From Rotaria macrura (lineage: Eukaryota; Rotifera; Eurotatoria; Philodinida; Philodinidae), in assembly GCA_900239685.1 (NCBI GenBank), contig OENT01000259.1:77053-141052 (forward strand): a DNA stretch of 64,000 bases. The letters run 5' to 3'. Positions 17,809 through 30,100 of this stretch are shown here, one piece after another. The position numbers were made by a program, and so were the translations under genes. A model generated the notes under the pieces. It was not told where the DNA came from, made no database searches, and was given only the letters and a program-made list of their open reading frames with translations. How positions within the stretch are numbered: the stretch's first letter is position 1; each line of letters begins with the position of its first letter.

Positions 17809-19907
17809 ATGATAGTATCAAACAGACCACTAATTATACTTATAACTATCTTCTTTGCAATGTTACTTATGTCACTTTATCTCTATTCTCATGAACATTA
17901 TCAAAAAGAACATTTACCTCAAATTCAAAAAATATTACCGAATGGAACAAAGATATATGTTAGTATCGATGATTCTTCTAAAAGATCCAGCGTACTTGAT
18001 CATTGGCATGATAAAATTTCTGAAACAATAAAAAACAGTGCAAATTTTGGTTTCATTCATGCATTTATTGCATCAATATCAGTTATTATTGTTTCCGAAT
18101 TAGGAGACAAAACATTTTTCATTGCTGCAATTATGGCCATGCGCCATGCACGTTTAACAATATACGCGGGTGCAATCGGTGCTCTAGGTGCCATGACGAT
18201 CTTATCTGCATTATTGGGTAATATTGTTACGAAATTTATACCAAGAATTTATACATATTATGTATCAAGTATATTATTTGCATGTTTTGGTATTAAAATG
18301 TTAAGAGATGGCTATTTAATGTCACCCGATGAAGGTGCGGACGAATATGAAGAAGCCGAGCATGAAATAGAAAAAGCTGAACAAACAAATGATCTTGAAT
18401 CGGGAAATGGAACACTCATCAATAATTTATTGATAGGAAATCAACAACAACAAAAAATACAAGGAACATCGAAACAAAGGAGTAAATTAACAAAATTTAC
18501 GACTATTCTACGTCGTTATGTATCGCCGATATTTATTCAAGCATTTATAATGACGTTTCTTGCAGTATGTATTCATTTAGTTTTGTTTTCAAAATGTTTT
18601 ACTAACTCATGTTAATCATCGATTTCGTGATTGAATATAAGTCATCGTAGATATTTATTAGAGGATTTTAATAATTAATAGCGTCACGAATGGCTTTGAT
18701 GTAAAGAATAGTAAATGTCGCCGTTTGAATTATTCGCATACGTAAGTCAATCATGCCACCAGTGACTCTGAAATTTGATCCTAGAGAACAATAGAATAAT
18801 TCATTCCTTAAAGTCTACAAATTTTAAAGTTGACTGTGATCCTTTAAAAAATGAGGAATAAAAAAATTTTTTGATACCCTTAAAGGATCCTCCAAAACTT
18901 TTTTTCACAAGCATCCGATTTTGATATTCTAAGCTCGAAATATTTTCAACTAGATCAATTGAGTCTAAAATGAGTTAACTAATGATATTCAGTGAAATTA
19001 AAGGTGTCCGTGCGTCCCAAATTAGTAGGATGATTTACTTCAGAACGGTTAGTTTTTAGTGTTCATTTTCATCGAGAAATCTGACACGTCGGCAAACATA
19101 AAAATTCTATCATGAGAACAACACAAAATAAGTTTCAACACCAAAAACCCATAACTCACGCGAATCCCACGTTTAGAAAAAAATCTGCTACTTTTTCTTT
19201 AGAGTTGACTCAAAGAAGCCTATATAAAATCACCCGATCTCATCATAAAGTCAATAGACTCTGATTCATTGAAGAGTGGTCGCTTCGCTCTATCTAATCA
19301 AGTAGAAATTCCAAAAATCAAACCATTCGATGAAATTTTTTCTTTTTTATGGCGGAGGGTTAATTTCGATTCTGCTGTCACGACACAAATCATGCGAAAC
19401 CAAGAAACGCGTAGCATTTGACCCTTCGAACAAACCAACACACATAATACTTAACAGTGACAAGAAAATGGTGTATATGTCATCAGAAGCCAACTATGAT
19501 GGTGATAACATTCACACTGCGAGAAAGATTTTTTTTAGAAAATTCGTGTTCCTAAATGATTTTCATAATCAACTCTGTTCAATGTTTACTAAATTTTACT
19601 CATCTTTGTTTGTGCGGCAAATATCAATTTAAAATTAAGTTACTCGTTATCGTTGTCTATTTTATAAATGTGTTTATAGGAATGGGGTGATCGATCTCAA
19701 ATAACAACCATTGTATTAGCAGCTACTGAAAATCTCTTGGGTGTTATTATTGGTGGCACAATAGGCCATGGTCTTTGCACTGGATTGGCCGTTATCGGTG
19801 GTCGTTTTGTAGCTCAACATATATCACCGAAAACAGTGACACTTGTTGGTGGTATCGTCTTTCTATGTTTTGCGTTTTCAGCGTTTTTTATCCGTCCGGA
19901 TAGTTAA
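17809..19907 (+). CDS. TMEM165: TMEM165/GDT1-family Golgi cation transporter
   Basis: Two exons (17809-18564, 19680-19907) separated by a 1115-bp GT-AG intron; 327 residues, close to the animal TMEM165 length of 324. It carries both signature motifs of the UPF0016/GDT1 family: ELGDKT at residues 97-102 and EWGDRS at 253-258, the latter formed exactly across the splice junction. Hydrophobic residues 8-26 look like a signal peptide or first helix. Two three-helix modules are separated by an acidic, glutamine-containing loop (about 175-220). Known role of the family: Mn2+/Ca2+ exchange against protons in the Golgi, needed for normal glycosylation, which fits the neighbouring MOGS and ERGIC3 functionally. 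AATAAA occurs at 20103-20108. Confidence 0.95.
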
Positions 19908-20196
19908 GAAGATTTGAATTTTATCAGCCGTCGGTTTGTTTGTTTTTTGTTTGCGTTGTCGATTTGTAAACATCAAGTAACTGATTAGTTAATATCGGAG
20001 ATGGATCGATTTATTCATTTACGTTTTGTTTTTTCGGTTTTGTCTTTGTTGTTGTCATTTTATTTAATTAATGAAAAGATGAAGGTAACAAAAAGCAAAG
20101 AAAATAAATAATTAAATAATCTTTTCTTTATATTTTATCAAACACTCTATTTCAGTATCTATTTTAAAGATGTGTCTTAAAGATAATTAGAAAAAC
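19908..20196 (+). other. TMEM165-RPP38 spacer with acceptor-like site
   Basis: A 289-bp spacer. It carries the TMEM165 polyadenylation signal (20103-20108) followed by a pyrimidine-rich acceptor-like sequence, actctatttcag, with AG at 20154-20155, 42 bp before the RPP38 start codon. A polyadenylation signal followed at short range by a 3' splice site is the arrangement expected inside trans-spliced operons. Confidence 0.4.
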
Positions 20197-20781
20197 ATGA
20201 AAGTTTATGTTGCTGCACCAGGTCAACATAATTGGCCTGCTATACCAGATGATATTCAAGATCGTCTATTAGCTATTCTCAATGAACATTTAAATGAAGA
20301 AAAACTTCAAGTTTCATTAAAACGTTCACGAAAACAACCGAAAACTCTTGTTAAACATCCAATTAAACAACATTTAGCTATTGGTTTACGTTGTGTTATG
20401 CGTTGTTTAAAACAAAATCAATGTACGCTTGTTCTAGTTTGTGCTTCATTAGTACCAACGATTATAACGAAACCAATATTACTTCTTTCACAAATACATT
20501 CGATACCATCGATTCGTTTGAAAAATTTATCAACAACATTAACCAAAGTATTCTGTTTACCACATTGTTCAACTATTGGTTTCAAATTATCATGTCAAGA
20601 ACATGATCAACTTAAAAATCTTGTTGATAATCTAATTCAAGTAATAAATGGATGTGAACAACAGCCATCATTATCATCTTCAGTTAAATTTATTCCGGGA
20701 AAAGTTATTGCACCATATCAAAATCCCAAACGTGTTTCAGCTGGAATAGAAAAAAAGAAAAAGAAATTAAAAAAGACATGA
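20197..20781 (+). CDS. RPP38: RNase P/MRP subunit p38 (L7Ae family)
   Basis: A single-exon 194-residue basic protein. The core at about residues 58-150 has the L7Ae RNA-binding pattern: LAIGLRCVMRCLKQNQCTLVLVCASLVP, then a Ser/Ile-rich strand (IPSIRLKNLSTTLTKVF) and a short C-terminal helix. The tail ends in a lysine cluster (about residues 184-193) suited to nuclear or nucleolar targeting. Known role of RPP38: a protein subunit of RNase P and RNase MRP that binds a kink-turn-like element. Other L7Ae proteins (NHP2, SNU13, eL8) are shorter or have a more canonical core, so RPP38 is the best fit. The stop codon is only 58 bp before the FAM136A start. Confidence 0.8.
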   Translation: MKVYVAAPGQHNWPAIPDDIQDRLLAILNEHLNEEKLQVSLKRSRKQPKTLVKHPIKQHLAIGLRCVMRCLKQNQCTLVLVCASLVPTIITKPILLLSQIHSIPSIRLKNLSTTLTKVFCLPHCSTIGFKLSCQEHDQLKNLVDNLIQVINGCEQQPSLSSSVKFIPGKVIAPYQNPKRVSAGIEKKKKKLKKT

Positions 20782-20839
20782 CTAATGCTTGTGTGATGCT
20801 TTTGTTTGTAGATTTAATAAATTTGAATTTCATTGAACT
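20782..20839 (+). other. 58-bp RPP38-FAM136A spacer with acceptor and poly(A) signal
   Basis: This spacer is too short for an ordinary promoter plus terminator. It holds a pyrimidine-rich acceptor-like site, gcttttgtttgtag (AG at 20810-20811), 28 bp before the FAM136A ATG, and an AATAAA at 20816-20821 immediately after it. This supports co-transcription of the two genes with trans-splicing of the second; that reading is inference. Confidence 0.55.
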
Positions 20840-22896
20840 ATGGACGATTCACAACGAAAATTAAACGATGCTATTTCATCATTGGCTGGATCGTTGCATC
20901 GAAATTATCTACGACGAATTTATGTAATTATGTCTTTTTGTCTTGAATCAGAGATTTGAAATGCATATCACAAAAGAAATTTTTATTCACTTAGGTAATC
21001 GAAGAAAATAATGATTCTATGATTTAGGTTAAACTATGCTAGGTCTAGTCAGTAAAGGTCCTATCAAAAATAATTACAAATCATACATAAGTAATAATTG
21101 TGTATACATAATTCTGAAAGTCTCTAGATTCTAGCTGTTTAGTTTAATCATTGGGAATATGTTATTATTTCCTTCTATGAAATAAAGGGTGTTATGAAAA
21201 AAATTAATTCAGTCAAACATCATATTGACATTGATTTATTTGACAACAAATTTAAAAGACGATCTATGCAGACTAATAGGGCTGGTGGACGCTGTTGGAT
21301 CCAATTGGAAAACTATTAGATCCGATAGGAATCCGTTGGAGGTTGTCGGAATCCTTGGTATTCCGAGAGAATACTGTTGGAATTCTTGAAATCTGATACG
21401 ATCCTATTAGGCAGCTTCCTGCTAGGCGATCATAGACGTTTGCCAATATATCTGTCTAAAGATCTTGAGGTTTGATACAACAAGATTTATTGTCTTACTA
21501 CATGAACAATATAAAGCTCACATAGCTTTTCCATAAAAGTGACTCTGTTTATCGCTAGATAGACGCTACTAGTGCGTTTAGAAAAGAGGTATTTATTATC
21601 GGTGTTAATCAATAGAGAGTAACTATAGCAGAGTTAAAATGAACAAACGCATAAGTATCTGAACTGATTGAATTCTAACTTTTGATCAGAACTTAGCCGA
21701 ATTTGTCGAGAGTCAGGATCATATCCATGCTTGAGTTTATTATTTAGTGGAATTAGTACGTATGTTGTGACTGAGTTGCACGCATTTTTAAAACGAACGA
21801 GTAAAATATAGGGTCTTTTGATTTTTAATCGTATTTTGTAGCTATGGCATCATCATTGAAATACTTCGCAAGATACGTCATTGTGTTCTTTGTATGCTTT
21901 GAAAATATGATGATTGTTAACATGATTGTAAATGCTAAGTTATCAGATAAACATACGTTCAGAGTCTCAACTTTTACGGTGCATAACTATTTTCTTCTTA
22001 GAATGTATGCATACTATTCGCAGTGAATGTATTAGTAGCGGTGATACTGAAATGACGAAGCCCTGAGATATTTTTAGATTCATGCTCGTATCCCTCAATG
22101 TTCACAAGAAACATAAACCACAATGAAATGAATATATGAATTTACTTATCGAACTAAGCTTACGAATGTGTCTTATCTACATGAATCCTTGTTGATATGT
22201 TGTGAAGTTGAAAGAATGGACCTCTCAAACTAGTGCCAAAATATTCTTGAAGAGAGTGCTTTAATGAGAGGAAAACAATAAATATGAAAATATGCTTTAG
22301 TATATTTTTGTTAAAACTAATAGAGATCAATCTAAAGGTTTCTAGTTGAGAATTTCGATGATTAAATGGTACTAGTGAGTTTCCAAAGAATGTGAGCAAC
22401 TTTCTAAGCAGTATAAGTACTCATCAAAATTAACATTGAAATGCGTTTTCTTATCTGCAATAATTAATTTGATAAACCATTTTGATCTGATGCATATATT
22501 TGAAATGAATCGACATAATATTTTATCGTCGATTCTACTGTATTGATTCGAGAATTACATTTTTCTCTTATTTTTCAGGGTGATGCATTCAATTGTTCAT
22601 ATCGTTGTACGGAAGATGCTACACTTGATCCATTAAAATTTAATCAATGTGTCGAAAGATGTTCATCGAAAATTACTCAAGCCGAACAAGTTATGAATCA
22701 GGAAATGCAACATGTTCAAGAACGTTTAATGCGTTGTATACAAAGTTGTGAAGATAAAGCAAAAGATAGTGGTGAGAAAGATGAAGGTCGTATTCGATCT
22801 ATTTTTGAGCCATGTGTTGTCAATTGTGCCAATGAAATTCATAACTTACTACCTAAAATTGAAAGCCGTATTACTGATCAATTGAAAAGATTCTGA
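20840..22896 (+). CDS. FAM136A: FAM136A-like mitochondrial CX3C protein
   Basis: Two exons (20840-20923, 22579-22896) with a 1655-bp GT-AG intron; 133 residues (human FAM136A is 138). The second exon shows four CX3C pairs, CSYRC, CVERC, CIQSC and CVVNC, in the spacing typical of the DUF842/FAM136A family. The first exon supplies the usual N-terminal helix (SSLAGSLHRNYLRRIY). The family is known as soluble mitochondrial intermembrane-space proteins with twin CX3C motifs; its exact function is unsettled. AATAAA at 23021-23026 is a plausible polyadenylation signal. The first exon is only 28 codons and would be missed without the homology. Confidence 0.88.
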
Positions 22897-25800
22897 AATT
22901 AAAAAAGAATCTGAAATGTTTTGCCCTTCCTCATATTCAAAAAATGGCCGATATTTGTGTGTTTAGGTTCATTTCATTTGTTTTTCTACCGTTTTTTGTA
23001 TGAAAACAAATTTGTAGGAGAATAAAAAAAAACAAGAAGATAAATGAATGATATTTGTTTGGCTCATTCTCGACAGACGACTTTTTTTCATTGCTTTAAA
23101 TGTGATTGATCGCTGGTTTATCACTCTATGAATTATACGTGGACAAGTCGATAAGCGTCTATCTATGATTTATTAATACATTCGAAAGTGGTCAATAACA
23201 TGCGATTGATATTAGCCTGGTATTCTACTGATTTGAATATGTCATTGTCAAGTTAGATCTACATCTCCTCGGAGTTCTATCAGCACAAGCATATGGCTGA
23301 ACGATGCACATGAACAGAATATAATAAATGGTATATGACATCTAGGTATCGTTGTATGTTTAATGTAAAAGAATGATGAATTAGTATTTGAAGAAAAAAC
23401 GATTACGATCAGCAGCAAATCTGAGCTTTGATCATATAACAGTTTGAAATGATTTTGATGAAATCGAAACACACCTATTATGTTTCAAATCAGGGCCTTC
23501 ATGGTAGATCAAGTAGACGAATCAGTCATTCAATGAAGGACAACTTTTCTTTTACACACTTTTCAGTTTAAAATACTAGTGGAAGTAATTTATTAATACA
23601 AGTTATGCTTAAATGTCATACATTAGAAACAATGGCATTTAATGATTCTTTTCTAGCAAAATAAAAGAATAATGAAGTAAATGAGTTTTTTCATGCTATC
23701 TCCACAAGTTACCTATGCTCAAACATGTACCAAAACCAAACAATAAATTTTTCGTTACACTCTTGTTTAACTGATTGCTCAGCAAGACGATATAAGAAAA
23801 GACTTATTATAATAGAATACAAAGAGTGTTTTATAAGTTTACGCTATGATAAATGCGACTCGGAGAAACGCATTCATGTAGTTTGCCGCAAGATTATTTT
23901 CTGATTCTACTATCTCGATGTACTCATCAAAAGTCATCGCTTTCAATAGTAGCAATGTCGAAAAAAAAATTCAGAGACTACTCATTAGCACGTATATTCT
24001 AAGTGTTGAGATTAAAACGATTATATTCTTTTCTACAAGCGCATACGAGCTACCACCGTTCAATTACAAAATTTATCGAAGCGAAGTGAATTGCACGTGT
24101 ATCGGTCTAATTAAAATGAAGATGGCATGAAAAGCAACTTGACATTTGTTCAAATTATTACAAAAGCAGTTGGTTCAAATAAACAATTCACAAGTATGAA
24201 TCATCAAAATAATTAGATAATTGAAATCGTTCATAAAAACAAACACGATCATTCACATTTATAAAGTTCTCATGACAATGAATTATGCTCATTCTTCATT
24301 GCTTACGTTAGATACTTTCCTATTTCTATGAAGTGATTGATCACTATATAAATGATTCGAATTATTGTAACTAAAACAATCCTTATTCTATTACAGTATC
24401 TAAACTTTCTTTGAGAAAATATTTTGTATTCAGAATCGTCGAGGAAACAATTGTATAGACATGATAATGATGGATTTTTGGTTTCATTTGATATTGCAGT
24501 AATGCTTGAATACCGTCTAACAAAAGTTGTTTTGTATATTTTGATACATGATATAAAAGGAGTATTAAAATGTTTTGTGGTAGTAGTTTACATGCTCGTT
24601 TCCATCACAGTTAATGGCAGATGTTGTTGATATACGATTGGAATATATAAACTACTGCATTTTTTTGTTCTACAGCAATAAGTATAGAATTGGAAGGAAA
24701 CGTATCACGAAATAAATTTAACGAAACGACGTCAATATGATTGGCAACGATAGTTATATCATGTTTCACATTGTTAATTTCGCATGTATTGCACTTGCAG
24801 CTGTTCTTAACCATAGTTAATATGCAGGCCATAAATGGTATATTCGGCGAAAAACCTATGCCGATGTTTTCGAATAAAATATTAAGTAGGATAATGTGGC
24901 ATTGACTGGAGTATTTTAAATTTTTTTCAAGATGCGACTCATGGACAACCATGGCAATACATAATCAACTTGGGACATTAAGACTTCTGTATCATATTCT
25001 ATTTCGAGTACACTTTCAGCTATGCTCAAGTTGATTTGGTAGTTTCTAGAAATACAGACGGCAGTGAATCGTTTCAGAATACAATTAGAGATTTGCATAT
25101 GACCATAATAATATAGTTGGAAATTAGTCTCATCATGAATTCCAATGATGAATACGGAAATCTAGATTTTTAAAATAAATAATGACATGCGTAACAGTGT
25201 TGAATCTCACTCACGTTAAAGCTATGGTGACAGTTATAAACACATGAGAAGCATTATACAATAGTTTTACTTCGAACCGTGTCATATTCACAGAAGAAAA
25301 ATATCAAACGATTGAGTTTCTAAGACTCGAATAATATTGCGAAAACATGTTTAACCGCTATGAAAATTACTCACAAGTTCTCTTCGTAGACTACAGCAGA
25401 GTGAATGTAATTGTCATGTCTTATGACATGAGATATAACACGAATGATCTTCGTCGAACACAAACAAAAGAAATTGTTTCTGAATGTGCTTTTGTGCATG
25501 AATAAACGAAAATGTAGAGCAATCAAATGTGCATTTATCTGAGAGCAAAACGAGCTGCCAATACGAATAACTATGATGACTACGGCATGCATTACGGCAA
25601 AACTTATAATTCATTCATTACCATTTTATCTCACTTCCTTCTTCCGATCTTTAAGCTATATATTTCAATGATCCCAGAAAATTATTTACCATCATTTAGT
25701 TTCATATGAGTAGCTGACGAGCTCGAAACATATTCACGAATCGAACCTGGCAAATGTAAGTGACTACTTCTTTGAATTTGAGAAAGGCGAGTAAGAGAAT

Positions 25801-27103
25801 ATTTAATCGAATTCAAAACACTAGACTTGATATGATTCGATGTTGATTTGTGGTACGTTTATCTCAATTTATTCGTTGTAGAAATGCATGAAAATCAAGT
25901 GTTAGTTCATTTTCTCACGAAAAATCATCAACTGATACACATTCTAATGAATGAAATAAAAACAGATGCTTAACATTAGTCTATTGAAAAAAAGTTAAAT
26001 GATGGTAATTTCAGTACCTTTCGATGTAGTAGATCAATTCGTATTATAGTGATATTTGAAACTTGTTAACCTCATTGAATAAGTAGTTGGCAACAAGGAT
26101 GGGTTAGTTTAGTTTTTGTACGTTGTTTCTACATTTTGGGCATTTGGTATTACTTTGAGAAGCAAAAATGAATAATCATCTGATATCTAGGTTATTATAC
26201 GTGCTATTGTATTTTCACAAATCTTATACATAGCACTTCACAAGAACATGAAAGTCGAAAACAAAGTGAAGATGTATGTTGTAGGAGACAGCTTGTACAT
26301 GTAGACTAGAAATATCGTCTGTTTTCGATTGTCCGTTTAATGAATGTTTGAAGCTGATTAATGTTTAATTTATATTCCTGTGATGTACTGAGTCGTTTAT
26401 TTAAAATAAAGTGAAATGATTACTGAGAAAAAAGTCTACTGTCATCGTTGCTTTGATTAGGATTCGACTGTGAATATTAGATATTTCGATTCGATTGCTT
26501 GAAGATCAAGGAAAAGAAGAAATTCTCATTTGAATTTTCATGCTTATTCACGAGCGAGATTCCTCTCAATTCATTTGTTTAGTTTCATGTGTTCTTTTAA
26601 AGATGATTTTCTTTGACTATACGATAAGTTTCTGAGACGAAAAGAAACTTCAGTGGGAAAATGCCAACAAAATTAACTCTCATTTTGTATCGAAAAAGCT
26701 ATATTCAAAAGTACTATTAACAGTAATAAAATTGTATGTCATTCAAGGTTTTATCGTAGTAAGATTAGCGTGTAACTCGCAAGAAATTCGCTTCATAGAA
26801 TCGGTATTAACGAAATTTCGTTTCGAACAAGTTTTTCATAAAGTTTCAGTACCAAAAAAGTATCACTTTATTTTTCGTTAAATCTTACATATTCAATTGA
26901 TTTAAACACTAGTATCCAGTAACTTTATTTTATGGCCATGACTACTTTTCGACACACGTAGACTGATGGCATGATTCGATAGACTTGACAAATTTCCCTC
27001 CTCTTCTGCTGAATTCTTTCTATGTTAGATTACGCGTATTGAATTTTATGCTATAGTTTTAGTTATCATTTCAAACTTAATCATTTTGATCCATACAGAC
27101 ACG
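22897..27103. other. 4.2-kb stretch without a supported gene
   Basis: Apart from the FAM136A poly(A) signal there is no exon I can defend. The only open frames of note are two overlapping minus-strand frames at 24611-25098, listed separately. The rest is AT-rich with dense stops in all frames. Confidence 0.5.
24611..25098 (-). pseudogene. possible frameshifted coding remnant, unrecognised
   Basis: Two minus-strand open frames, 25098-24916 (60 codons) and 24952-24611 (113 codons), overlap in different frames. The second contains a small cysteine cluster (CKCNTC). I recognise no family. Together they could be one coding remnant broken by a frameshift, or simply chance open frames in AT-rich DNA. 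Confidence 0.2.
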
Positions 27104-30100
27104 ATGCAAAAATTAATGTTACTCATACTTGGAATTACATTCCTTGTCAACGGTAAGTTTGAATGTTTAATGAAATTATTTATCCCTCATCGATCATCAT
27201 CATTTTCAATGCTTCTGTTGAATTTAAGCAGAAAATAAATACTATGTCGCATATTAAGCACAGTGCGAGACTAATCTCAGTTAATACGTATGCGACAAAT
27301 ATAAGAAAGCTATACGTGCATAGTCATTACGCGATATTTATCGTAAAGCGCTTTGGATCTCGATTTTGTACGTGAAACATTTTTTGGCTAAATTTTGTCT
27401 TGCTTTCAGCGAAATAAATCACTGATTTTTCCACGTTTACCTAGTGCAATTTCAGTAATCAAAATATAATATACACTCCCGAAAATTTGCTCAATCTATG
27501 TATGTATGCAAAATGAGCTTATCAGATGAATCGTATAATTATCTTCATAACACGTTGATTGAGTCGAAATTCCTTCTGAGAGGCTCACGAAAATCAGACT
27601 GTGCTTAAGAAGAAAGTCTCTGACAAGATTTGAGTATGATTATTAAAATTATTTGTTCACATCAGTCTCTCGACATGAAACCATGTTGTCTTGTCCAACT
27701 GGTACAGACAAACAAACATTGACGATTATTCTAGTCATTTTTCTGGTACTTCGATTTTATTAATTCTGTTAATAAGTGAAAAATAAAGTTCGCTGGATAA
27801 ATATCGATTAGTATAGAACAATGTTTACTGTTCAATGCTATAAATTTCATAATGCGGTCGATTCAACCATTCACTTGTAGTAAATCACAACCATTATTAG
27901 ATTTGAGTAGGGAAATACATGGTTCGTGCTTCTGACCTACAATCGTGGTGATCGATGTTTACACATCTTTTCAAAGTTTTCAGTAAATGTGACAACAGAC
28001 ATCCAAGTAGCTGAAGACGGCATCAGTGTTCAATCATTATTCTACGCATAGTAACACATTGCAATCACATCATCCTTCGCTTTCATACTTACAAAAGCAC
28101 TGTTTTCGATCCATCTAAAATTCAATATCAGAGTCTGAGTGAAAATTACTTATAATCAGTGATTCTGTACGATCATTCTTTTTCTGGTTGCAATAACCGA
28201 TGAGCATTTTCAATCATAGTGTCCGATACTCATCGTAAATGAGTGTCATTTTTACAAAAAACACCATATGTGACTCACAATATTTCATGATAGTCTCATC
28301 ATACAACTGCATTTCAGTGCCGATAACGTACAACTACTTCAAGAATTTCTAACTTTACATAATGTGATACGTTTGTCGAAACCAAAAGACTAGGTATTTG
28401 AATCAGAGATCGATGCATATTTACGCGTCGTATTTTAATAGTAAAAGTCAAGATCGAAATCAGAAAAGGAATCCGTTGTACGATCTCAAATACCTAAAAC
28501 ATCTGATATGCGACATTCGATATCGAATCAAGAAGGAAAAAGCCGAGATATCCAAACTTTGATAAAATCTTTCCAAATATGTAATACTTACACTTTCAAT
28601 ATTTCTTTTTATCTACGAATAATTTGAGAATTTTCACATCAATAAATTAAGAAAACATGAAAATATTTTCGATATTAGAATATTGTGGGGTGAGTTCGAA
28701 AAGTTTCGTTTTTCCTTGACCGTGCGGCTATCGTAAAATAGTTCGGAAATTTATGTTTTACCACATTCGATATCAAAGAGACTTATTGATGAATTTATCG
28801 TACAGAACTCTAGTTTTGATGAAACATATGCAACGAAAGCATGTGTTTCCTTGATCAAGAATTTTGGTATTGATGAAAATCAGTATGAAAGTTGCTCTAG
28901 CATTTGTATCGACATGATGACGTCACTCAGTCGTACAATGATTCCATTTAATTATATACTAAAAAACAAACATGTTTTTGATTTTCATGACAAAAGCTAA
29001 AACACATACAACTATCTCAATAGACTACCACATCTTATAATAGCGTTAGCACTCTGATACCATGTTGCATTCGAAAATTAAAAATTACTTTCAGATTTGA
29101 GAACTTTGCATTTCTTATGAAACTGTTACGATTTTTCGTCATGATGTAAAGGTCAGCAGCGACTAACCATAGAATTCAGCTTATTTTGTTTGAATCTCCT
29201 CCGTATACAATCTTCTAGGATCAATCGGCTCAAAGTTTCCAAGCTTCAATTTTAGACCATTCAACGTTTTCAGCTCAAAAACTGCCCCAGTATCACAGCG
29301 TGCCCCAGTACCACAGCGTGCCCCAGTACCACAGCGTGTCCCAGTACCACAGCGTGTCCAAGTACCACAGCATGCCCCAGTCGCAACACCAAATACTGCT
29401 CGAGATGCTGTCAACAAAGTTGTGTCAGGTAACACGATAACATTAAAACGCTGGCAAATCTATCTTGCCTTTTCATGAGACGATTTGTGGCATAGAAATT
29501 TATGAGTGAACTACATGGTTGCATTTCACCTTTATTGAGTCGATCGTAATAGGTACTTGCACATATAATTTAAATTGAGTAATTGTAAGCATTCACTATA
29601 TATTTTCTACAATCTCTTTAGGTGGTACCAGAGCTCCGCGGGACAACCTACAAGGTGTCCCGTCCCGTCCCGTGTCCCGCATTTCTCTAGTCCCGTCCCG
29701 TCCCGCTCAATTTTTCTTTACGAGTCCCGTCCCGTCCCGCCTCTTGGCCGCCTTGTCCCGTCCCGTCCCGCCTACTTCTGTCATATCCTAGATCGAGAAG
29801 TACAGGCCGGTTCTCGTAGGAAAACATTGGAAATTACCTGAAAATGGAAGCAATATTCTGGTTAGAAAATTGTCATACTTTTTTTGGTATATTCCAGGCA
29901 ATTTCTGTTCGTTCCGGCAGGGACTGACCGGAAATTATCGGGGAGAAATCAGATCATTTTCTAGTCGGAATACTGTTTCAGTGTTCCGGTGTTTCCCATA
30001 TTTTCCTGCGGAATACAACTGTTTTGCCGCATCTTTTCTGCCGGTTCCTGCAGTGTCCAGTAGCCGGAATGATAGAGCTGGGATGTAGGCAACTCTTTTT

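Noticed and set aside
28683..28720. mariner-end-like sequence (GTGAGTTCGAAAAGTTTCG)
   Set aside because: It resembles a mariner terminus, but no second end, TA duplication or transposase remnant was found.
29181..29435. minus-strand frame with a CGTG-type repeat
   Set aside because: Antisense of the APVPQR repeat exon; the plus-strand exon has correct splice sites and phase.
29575..30088. plus-strand frames with CPVPSR-like repeats
   Set aside because: They translate the GTCCCG subterminal arrays of the hAT-like element and are not protein-coding.
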